NCBI GenBank assembly: GCA_023249165.1
Contig: JAHFDE010000048.1
Location: 1-13,502, forward strand
Direction of reading: 5' to 3'
Source: Candidatus Methylomirabilota bacterium
GTDB lineage: Bacteria > Methylomirabilota > Methylomirabilia > Methylomirabilales > CSP1-5
DNA: 13,502 nucleotides
In this document: piece after piece, positions 6,631-11,265 of the stretch
How positions within the stretch are numbered: the first letter of the stretch is position 1
Layout of the letters: each line of letters starts with the position of its first letter
The notes under the pieces: model-generated
What the model was told of the DNA's origin: nothing
Database searches by the model: none
The model's input: the letters and a program-made list of their open reading frames with translations, nothing else
Translations under genes and position numbers: made by a program

Positions 6631-6987
6631 AATCCATCGCGAAAGCCATCCGCGGTTCCGTGCCACCCACCGGTAGCACCGGTCGGCGAGCCACATGCCT
6701 CCCGGAATGCGGAAAGGAAGGGTCGTCAGGGCGGCGCCAGGGAGCCTGGCCAGGGTCTCGCGGACAGCGGCGGCGCCCGTGAAGACCTCCCCCCGCTCGT
6801 CGAGCAGGTGGAGCTCGTCAAGACACCGCGCGCGCGATACGCCAGGGAAGCGTGCCTCGAGGCTCGGCTCCTGAAGAGCGACCAGTTCGAGCCGCCCCGC
6901 CCGATCACGCCGGTGGACCCACCGGGCGAAGCGCCGTCAGAGACCTCAGTCGCCGTCGTACACGACCACGGCTTTAGGGTCGGCCAA
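6625..6987 (-). CDS. DCC family (DUF393) thiol-disulfide oxidoreductase with a UxxU active site: selenoprotein
   Basis: Read through two TGA codons, this is a complete 120-residue DCC protein, the usual family length. The family motif YDGDCxxCRxxxxW appears as YDGD-U14-GL-U17-RRFARWVHRRD; both cysteine codons are TGA (6948-6946 and 6939-6937). Typical later parts follow without interruption: GRLELVALQ (31-39), the LHLLDERGEVFTGAAAV region (59-75), LPFRIPG (90-96) and CYRWVARNRGWLSR (104-117). It ends at TGA 6625. The start is uncertain: TTG at 6987 has GGGGAG six bases upstream and overlaps the end of the MerF gene by 14 bases; a GTG lies 18 bases further up. A redox protein with a possible diselenide is inferred. 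It resembles the DUF393 (seleno)protein of the proposed sao system, recalled from memory. Sequencing error at both positions is very unlikely. Confidence 0.88.
6910..6925 (-). promoter_or_regulatory. SECIS-like hairpin of the DCC gene
   Basis: On the minus strand CCGGTG - GGTC - CACCGG makes a perfect six-pair stem; two further pairs form beyond one bulged C. The loop starts GGU, as in the E. coli fdhF element. It lies 17 bases after the second TGA and 26 after the first, inside the 16-37 range accepted for bacterial SECIS, so one hairpin could serve both codons. Confidence 0.7.
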
Positions 6988-7207
6988 CGCGGGCTCCCCT
7001 CTCACCGGTACGGCGCACACGACGCCATCCCCAGAACGCGAGGGCCAAAAAGAGAAACAGGACAGGAAACAAGACATAGTCCAGGTACGGGATGAGGAGG
7101 GCGAGCCCGACCAAACCGAGCACCCAGGGAAGCAGCGGGGTGAAACAACAGATCGCGGTGACGATCGTACCCCATATTCCCGTCTTGAATGCTTTTCCGT
7201 TTGCCAC
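6974..7207 (-). CDS. merF: MerF-like mercuric ion transporter
   Basis: A 77-residue inner-membrane protein with two helices. The first contains the vicinal pair C20-C21 in TAICCFTPLLPWVLGLVGL, very like MerF (LCCFTP), where the pair passes Hg(II) across the membrane. PYLDYVLFP then matches the MerF loop into helix 2. The C-terminus, WRRVRRTGERGARVGRP, is basic and lacks the second Cys pair found near the end of known MerF. GTG at 7207 is the only possible start after an in-frame TAG at 7219; it lies nine bases after the zinc-ribbon gene stop. Its end overlaps the DCC start, suggesting coupling. No periplasmic MerP is present. In this setting it may carry Hg(II) either way; direction is inferred only from the MerF family. 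Confidence 0.85.
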   Translation of the reverse strand: MANGKAFKTGIWGTIVTAICCFTPLLPWVLGLVGLALLIPYLDYVLFPVLFLFLALAFWGWRRVRRTGERGARVGRP

Positions 7208-7216
7208 TCCATTTCC

Positions 7217-7504
7217 CTATTGGATCTTTTCCAGCGCGTAGGTCCCGTACGCGTACGTCACACGCTGCTTCACCCCGTGGCATTCGATGATGTCACCCGG
7301 CCTGACATCGTCAGGCAGAATGATTGTTTCCTCGCCGACAGCGCAGCTCGCCTTCTTCACCGGGATCACGGACCAGCTTCCGTCTTTTTCGCTCGCCCGG
7401 AGCGAGAGGCCCGCTCAATTTGGGCAGTCGACGATGTCTCCGCTGCAGGTCCCGACCGGGAGCTCGATCTGCTGCCCGCAGCCATTGCAAAATGTTCTGG
7501 GCAC
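7217..7504 (-). CDS. Small zinc-ribbon protein with Sec in place of the fourth cysteine: selenoprotein
   Basis: A 95-residue protein when TGA 7417-7415 is read as Sec. The N-terminal ribbon is C6-x2-C9 ... C27-P-N-U30, like a LysW/TFIIB-type knuckle, with Sec as the last ligand. C20, C54 and C75 are extra cysteines. After the TGA the frame continues to TAG 7217 with sensible protein: VIPVKKASC, then PDDVRPGDIIECHGVKQRV, an SH3-like small beta region, and YAYGTYALEKIQ. GTG 7504 is the start, with GGAGAGGAG just upstream and no ATG available. It sits 33 bases after the glutaredoxin-like gene and nine before merF. I do not recognise a named family. A metal-binding chaperone or metal-to-redox shuttle is a guess from the cysteines and neighbours. 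Confidence 0.8.
7389..7405 (-). promoter_or_regulatory. SECIS-like hairpin of the zinc-ribbon gene
   Basis: Minus strand TCGCTC - CGGGC - GAGCGA: perfect six-pair stem, five-base loop with G in second place. The loop begins 16 bases after the TGA, at the short end of the bacterial range. Confidence 0.6.
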
Positions 7505-7537
7505 GGCTCCTCTCCGGTTGAGCGGCGCTCTTCGGTG

Positions 7538-7774
7538 CTAACTCAGCCCAAGGAGGCGCTCGATCTTGCCCCGGTCAAAGCCGACGATCACCTCGCCATC
7601 GATGACCGTGACCGGAGTCGCGCGCACCCCGAGCTTCAGCAGCTCCTCCAGCGCCTGCTGATCCTCCCGGATGTTCTTCGCGGTAAACTGGATGCCCTTT
7701 TGAGAAAGAAACTCTTTCTCCTGGTCGCAGGCGCTTCATCCGGGCTGGCTATAGACGATCACCTGCTTCGCCAT
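7538..7774 (-). CDS. Glutaredoxin/thioredoxin-like protein with a UxxC active site: selenoprotein
   Basis: A 78-residue glutaredoxin-fold protein (NrdH/Grx size) when TGA 7738-7736 is read as Sec. The active site is VYSQPG-U13-SA-C16, where relatives have VYSxxxCxxC. The cis-proline loop RATPVTVID (51-59) and the C-terminal GFDRGKIERLLGL region are as in Grx. The beta-alpha-beta start QVIVYS and the helix DQEKEFLSQKGI are also normal. ATG 7774 has GGAGG repeated just upstream, 14 bases after the MerB stop. It ends TAG 7538. Sec as the attacking residue should raise nucleophilicity and Hg affinity. It may reduce or carry metal released by MerB; compare the thioredoxin-like (seleno)protein SaoT of the proposed sao system, recalled and unchecked. 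Confidence 0.9.
7702..7720 (-). promoter_or_regulatory. SECIS-like hairpin of the glutaredoxin-like gene
   Basis: Minus strand GAGAAAG - AGTTT - CTTTCTC: seven perfect pairs and a five-base loop with G in second place. The loop starts 23 bases after the TGA, well inside the usual bacterial window. Confidence 0.7.
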
Positions 7775-7788
7775 GACCTCCTCCTCCC

Positions 7789-8445
7789 TTATCTCGCATT
7801 CGCCTCCGCCAAGAGTGAGCCGAAGATCTCCCGGCCCGCCTCAAAGGCTTCGAGCAGCGAGAGGACAAGGCCGGGGGGTTGCCCGTTCACCTTCCGCCAG
7901 GTCTCAAGGTGGTCAGAGGTACAGAAGAAGCTGATGTTCGGACAACGGGACTCCGCGACGGAACAGTAGTCGCCTTCTGATGTTGGAAACCACACGACGA
8001 TTTCGGAAGGGAGGTGTCGCGTGAGCTGTTCAGGTCGTGCCTGAATCTCCACCGGCGACCCGCAGTGGGCGCATCGGGACGAGATCCTGGTATCCTCGTT
8101 CAGCATCGCGGTTATCCCCAGGGCGTCCACCGCGCAGAGGGCAAAAACCTCTCGACCACCGAGATGGACGCGATGTGGTGTCGGGATCGACGAGAAAGGG
8201 TAGGCGGCCAGAACAATCTCTCCCGTGGCATCCACGACGAGCAGGTCCATAGCCGCGAGCCGGCCAAGGATCTCGCGGATGGGATCAGACGGGATTTCAC
8301 ATCGCTCCGCAAGGATACTGACCGTTGGAGTCACGCCCAAAGCAAGGATCGAGAGGACGCGCCGCCGGATTCTGTCCTCTTGGGCGTTGAGGCGAGCGGC
8401 CCTCAATCGGTCCGCCACGGTCCTTATGCCATCAGGCAGCGGCAC
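7789..8445 (-). CDS. merB: MerB-like organomercurial (alkylmercury) lyase
   Basis: A 218-residue cytoplasmic enzyme; the family protonolyses carbon-mercury bonds, giving Hg(II) and a hydrocarbon. Residues 1-75 form the winged-helix-like N-terminal domain. FALCAVDALGI carries the equivalents of C96 and D99 of plasmid R388 MerB (WCALDTL). SRCPNISFFCTSDHLETW aligns with the MerB SFCCHVHFFAS region, giving the third catalytic residue C159. LSLLEAFEAGREIFGSLL matches the conserved C-terminal helix. An added CAHC pair lies between the two active-site segments, where MerB has a single SHC. GTG 8445 has GGAGG six to seven bases upstream. It is 33 bases after the repressor gene. No merA follows. A MerB-like lyase for another organometal (SaoL-type, name recalled) is the main alternative. 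Confidence 0.88.
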   Translation of the reverse strand: MPLPDGIRTVADRLRAARLNAQEDRIRRRVLSILALGVTPTVSILAERCEIPSDPIREILGRLAAMDLLVVDATGEIVLAAYPFSSIPTPHRVHLGGREVFALCAVDALGITAMLNEDTRISSRCAHCGSPVEIQARPEQLTRHLPSEIVVWFPTSEGDYCSVAESRCPNISFFCTSDHLETWRKVNGQPPGLVLSLLEAFEAGREIFGSLLAEANAR

Positions 8446-8478
8446 TTCGATCCTCCGGTTCAGGGCGGTGGATGGAAC

Positions 8479-8826
8479 CTAACGGTCCCGCCCTATTCGC
8501 GTGCAGGCCCAGAGGTGCTCGGCATTTCCGGCCACCATGTCGCGGGCCAGCTCCAGGATCTTCCGCACCCGCCGGTCCGCCACGCGGTAATACCGGTTTC
8601 GGCCCTGGCGGGAGGCGGTGACATACCCGCACCAGCTTAAGCACGCCAGATGACTGGACACGCGGCCCTGGGGTACGCCGAGCGCCTTGACGAGTTCTGT
8701 CACGGTGCAATCACGCTGAAGGAGCAGTTCGAGGATTTTGAGTCGCGTCGGATCGCCGAGCCCACGGAAGAATTTAGCCTTGAGTTGAAGCTGCTCAACC
8801 TCTTGCGCCGGGAGCCGTTTGGTCAA
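8479..8826 (-). CDS. ArsR/SmtB-family metal-sensing repressor, CmtR-like
   Basis: A 115-residue dimeric winged-helix repressor. FFRGLGDPTRLKILELL is the signature first helix region; TVTELVKALGVPQGRVSSHL is the helix-turn-helix. C62 and C66 (HLACLSWCG) correspond to the C57/C61 pair of Mycobacterium tuberculosis CmtR, and C108 near the C-terminus to its C102; C40 (RDC) is extra. This predicts sensing of a soft metal such as Hg, Cd or Pb. The start is TTG 8826, with AAAGGAG ten bases upstream and no better codon. It is first in the lyase/selenoprotein operon and its promoter contains a perfect palindrome, so autoregulation with release by metal is likely. Confidence 0.92.
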   Translation of the reverse strand: MTKRLPAQEVEQLQLKAKFFRGLGDPTRLKILELLLQRDCTVTELVKALGVPQGRVSSHLACLSWCGYVTASRQGRNRYYRVADRRVRKILELARDMVAGNAEHLWACTRIGRDR

Positions 8827-8852
8827 TGTCGATATTCTCCTTTCGTAGTTAT

Positions 8853-8868
8853 ATACGAATATTCGTAT
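8853..8868. promoter_or_regulatory. Probable ArsR-family operator
   Basis: ATACGAATATTCGTAT is a perfect 16-base palindrome. It overlaps the last two bases of the -10 box and the expected transcript start of the repressor operon, the classic place for an ArsR-type operator. Confidence 0.75.
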
Positions 8869-8896
8869 TTTAAGTTATACTCCGCATGGCTGTCAA
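8867..8896 (-). promoter_or_regulatory. Promoter of the repressor-merB-selenoprotein operon
   Basis: Minus strand TTGACA (8896-8891, perfect), 18 bases, TAAAAT (8872-8867, five of six). The transcript would start about 33 bases before the TTG start of the repressor. Confidence 0.75.
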
Positions 8897-8937
8897 GGGG
8901 AAAGGGTGGAACAGTTCCCCCGCAACGGCAAAACGCC

Positions 8938-8966
8938 TTGACAGGGGTGGGCACCGGGAATATAAG
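8938..8966 (+). promoter_or_regulatory. Divergent promoter of the DUF3105 gene
   Basis: TTGACA (8938-8943, perfect), 17 bases, TATAAG (8961-8966, five of six). Its -35 and that of the opposite promoter lie in a 9-base inverted repeat, CTGTCAAGG / CCTTGACAG. The leader of about 64 bases holds a weak CCCTG...CAGGG hairpin. Confidence 0.7.
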
Positions 8967-9036
8967 CCCTGAGCAGAGCAGGGGAACCGTGAGTCGGAGC
9001 CGTGTCTGAAGGATCCCCTGGAGGGAAAGCGGGTCC

Positions 9037-9615
9037 ATGACAAAGGAATCGAAGCGGCAAAGGAAGCAAGAGGCGAAGGCGCGGCGGGCCGAAGAGCGAC
9101 GGCGTGAGGATTGGCGTCGGCAAATCATGCGGCTCGCTACATTGGCTGTCCTGCTCCTTGCTCTTGGCTACGGTGGCTATTGGGCCTATGGCAGGATCAC
9201 GGCGCGGGTCACCTGGCAGGAATTTCCCAGTCTGGGGAACGCCCATATTTCGAGCCCATCGGTACCCCATATTCCGTACAACAGCGATCCGCCGACCTCC
9301 GGCCCTCACACCCCCCACCTCGCGAAGTGGGGCATTCATGACCGACCGGTTCCTAAAGAGGAACAGGTCCACAATCTCGAGGATGGCGGGGTCATCATTC
9401 AGTACAACTGCCCCGACGGCTGCCCGGATTTAGTCGAGAAGCTGAAAGCGATTGCGCAGCGGTACGAGCGCCTGATCCTTGCGCCCTACCCCGGTATGGA
9501 CAAACAGATTGCGCTGACGGCCTGGCGGCGCCTCGACAAGTTCAACGAGTTCGACGAGCAGCGCATCGTACGCTTCATCGACGCCCACATCGGCATCGAC
9601 CACCACCCCCGCTAA
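9037..9615 (+). CDS. DUF3105 family single-pass membrane protein
   Basis: A 192-residue protein. Residues 1-30 are very basic and charged, 31-52 a membrane helix, and the rest a domain probably outside the cytoplasm. The DUF3105 hallmarks are present: GNAHI (67-71), YNSDPPTSGPH (81-91), WGIHDRPVP (98-106) and VHNLEDGGVIIQYNC (111-125). The many conserved histidines and C125/C129 (NCPDGC) suggest a metal site, but the biochemical function of the family is not known to me. ATG 9037 has GGAGGG twelve bases upstream. It is transcribed away from the mercury cluster from a facing promoter, so shared regulation is possible though not shown. Confidence 0.88.
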   Translation: MTKESKRQRKQEAKARRAEERRREDWRRQIMRLATLAVLLLALGYGGYWAYGRITARVTWQEFPSLGNAHISSPSVPHIPYNSDPPTSGPHTPHLAKWGIHDRPVPKEEQVHNLEDGGVIIQYNCPDGCPDLVEKLKAIAQRYERLILAPYPGMDKQIALTAWRRLDKFNEFDEQRIVRFIDAHIGIDHHPR

Positions 9616-9647
9616 GCCAGGGCCGCTTCCGGGAAGTCATCCGTTGC

Positions 9648-9749
9648 TAGTGCCGTTCCAACTTGCTGAGCCTAATTTGATCATCGTACGGTTGTTGCAA
9701 CGGTCGTGGTGTGGCAAAGGAGTTGACACAAATAGTTGGAACGGCACTA
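9648..9749. mobile_element. MITE-like element with perfect terminal inverted repeats and TA target duplication
   Basis: CTAGTGCCGTTCCAACT at 9647-9663 is the exact reverse complement of 9734-9750. If the TA at each side is a target duplication, as for IS630/Tc1 elements, the element is 9650-9747 (98 bases) with 14-base ends GTGCCGTTCCAACT. No ORF lies inside. It sits between convergent genes, and its right end provides the TAG stop of the rhomboid gene. Confidence 0.7.
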
Positions 9750-10616
9750 GTGCACGAAGCCGGTCCAAAGGGCCAGGGCGAAGGAAAGAACCGTCAGTCC
9801 GATTGCCCCCATCGCCGCGAGGTGTTCGGCACCGCGTTCCTGCTGACGGTCCTTGTGGCCGAGGATCGTCGCTGTCAGGTATCCCCCCACGAAGCCGCCT
9901 GCGTGGGCGTAATTGTTCACCCCGGCCATCAAGAAGCCCATAATAAAGAGGACGAGTGCCCACTGCCCATACTGGCGAAGGATCGCCACCCCGAACGTCC
10001 CTCCCCGGCTGCGCCCATAGCAGACCATGGCGCCGAGGAGCCCAAAGATCGAACCCGAGGCGCCGATGGTGAACGCCACGCCGACCCAATTGGACACCAC
10101 GAAGCCGAGCACCCCCGCCCCTGTGAAGATCACGATGAGCCGGGAGCGGCCGTACAGCTCCTCGACGGCCGGAGCAAGCTGGTGGATCCACAGCACGTTG
10201 AAGAGAAGGTGCAGAAGGCTCCCGTGCAGATAGATGGCGGTGAAGAGGGTCCACCAGCGCCCGAAACCCCAGGCGTAGGCACCGGTCATGCCGAGGGCGT
10301 CCAGCGCCCTGGCGCTCGGCGCAAGGAAATCGAACGGTCCCCTCGGGCCGAGAGCAGGCAGAGGATCAAGGAGCAGCGACGCGACATAGGCGGCAATGCA
10401 GATCCCGGTGACAACGCGCCCAAAGCTTGCTTCGCCGAGCAGACGCCCTACAGCCGGGCCAAAGCCCCACAGCCCCGGGTTTCGCCGTCCACAGTAAAAG
10501 CAGGCGGCCGCATCCACGCTATTGAGTTTCCCACAGGACGGGCAGATGCTTGCGCCGTCTTTCTTCCGGAACACCGCTGGACCCCCATCATACAACGGAG
10601 ATCTCGTGACCATCAT
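9747..10616 (-). CDS. Rhomboid intramembrane serine protease with N-terminal zinc ribbon
   Basis: A 289-residue membrane protease of the inner membrane. The N-terminus has a CPSC...CFYC ribbon (C25, C28, C39, C42). Six or so membrane helices follow. H131-x4-H136-x3-N140 (HGSLLHLLFN) is the helix 2 oxyanion region, GASGS has nucleophile S187, and H238 (NNYAHAGG) is the second member of the dyad, so all catalytic residues are present. Rhomboids cut membrane-spanning substrates; the substrate is unknown. ATG 10616 or the next ATG can be the start. It lies 75 bases after the membrane-protein gene on the same strand. Its stop codon lies in the end of the MITE-like element, so its last residues may have been changed by insertion. 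Confidence 0.93.
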   Translation of the reverse strand: MMVTRSPLYDGGPAVFRKKDGASICPSCGKLNSVDAAACFYCGRRNPGLWGFGPAVGRLLGEASFGRVVTGICIAAYVASLLLDPLPALGPRGPFDFLAPSARALDALGMTGAYAWGFGRWWTLFTAIYLHGSLLHLLFNVLWIHQLAPAVEELYGRSRLIVIFTGAGVLGFVVSNWVGVAFTIGASGSIFGLLGAMVCYGRSRGGTFGVAILRQYGQWALVLFIMGFLMAGVNNYAHAGGFVGGYLTATILGHKDRQQERGAEHLAAMGAIGLTVLSFALALWTGFVH

Positions 10617-10691
10617 TTATACCGTGGCTCCGCCATTCGGTCCATCACTTTGGACTACAGAGAGTTCTTGGCTTGGGCACTGGCCTTTAGC

Positions 10692-11174
10692 TCACGCTCC
10701 GCTCGCCTGGCGTAAGAGCGTGCGGTAGCCGTGTTCTGTGGGGCGGAGCCAAAAGAGGATCGCGAGGGTGAGGCCTGACAGGACGACGAAATCGTGGAGC
10801 AAGCCTGAGAGAAGGAAGAGGACCAGTCCATAAATGGCTATGGCGTCCGCCAGGGCGAACATGATGATGTGCCAGGTCGCGATCGATTGCGCCAAGGCCC
10901 TGGCGCGCTGGCGGAGGGCCTGGGGGGTGAGAAACTGCGCCCGAATCCTGCCGATCACACCAAAGTTTCCGACGGCGGCAAGCCACAATAGAATCCGAAG
11001 GAAGGGGAGAGGGCCCACGACGCCCTCCTTCGGAATGAAATCTTGTGAGAGCATCAGGAGGACAAAGAGTCCGTAGGTGAGCACGGCTCCGGCCATGGCC
11101 GCGTGGACGATGCGAAGGTGCCGGAAGGTACTCTCCGGGTCAAGAGCTCCTCTGGATTGCGGGATCGGCCCCAT
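10692..11174 (-). CDS. Four-helix membrane protein of unknown function
   Basis: A 160-residue protein with predicted membrane segments at about 21-41, 55-74, 97-122 and 126-143 and a short basic tail. I do not recognise the family. The frame is open to a TTG at 11219, but ATG 11174 (MGPIPQSRG) has GGGGGGAG three bases upstream and fits better. H19 and H24 at the start of helix 1 and H102 in helix 3 could be cofactor ligands, a weak idea. It lies between the GH20-type gene (91-base gap) and the rhomboid gene (75-base gap), all on the minus strand, perhaps as one transcript. Confidence 0.7.
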   Translation of the reverse strand: MGPIPQSRGALDPESTFRHLRIVHAAMAGAVLTYGLFVLLMLSQDFIPKEGVVGPLPFLRILLWLAAVGNFGVIGRIRAQFLTPQALRQRARALAQSIATWHIIMFALADAIAIYGLVLFLLSGLLHDFVVLSGLTLAILFWLRPTEHGYRTLLRQASGA

Positions 11175-11265
11175 CGTCTCCCCCCACGGGTCCCGAGATC
11201 GTACGCAGAGGGAAGCCAAGCAGTTTTTGTGCCAGGTCGCTTGGGGATTCCGAGGGATTGCGTCC

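Noticed and set aside
6625..7774. In-frame TGAs explained as pseudogenes, sequencing errors or a UGA=Trp code
   Set aside because: Four TGAs in three genes fall only on motif cysteines, with no other stops or frameshifts. TGA is used as a normal stop elsewhere (kinase, NarL regulator, receiver genes), which excludes a general recoding.
7220..7969. 249-codon plus-strand open frame across the Sec cluster
   Set aside because: It lies opposite the zinc-ribbon, glutaredoxin-like and MerB genes, which have family motifs and ribosome sites; the plus product has none.
9711..10715. 334-codon plus-strand open frame
   Set aside because: Antisense to the rhomboid gene; the product is low-complexity and charged, without a family signature.
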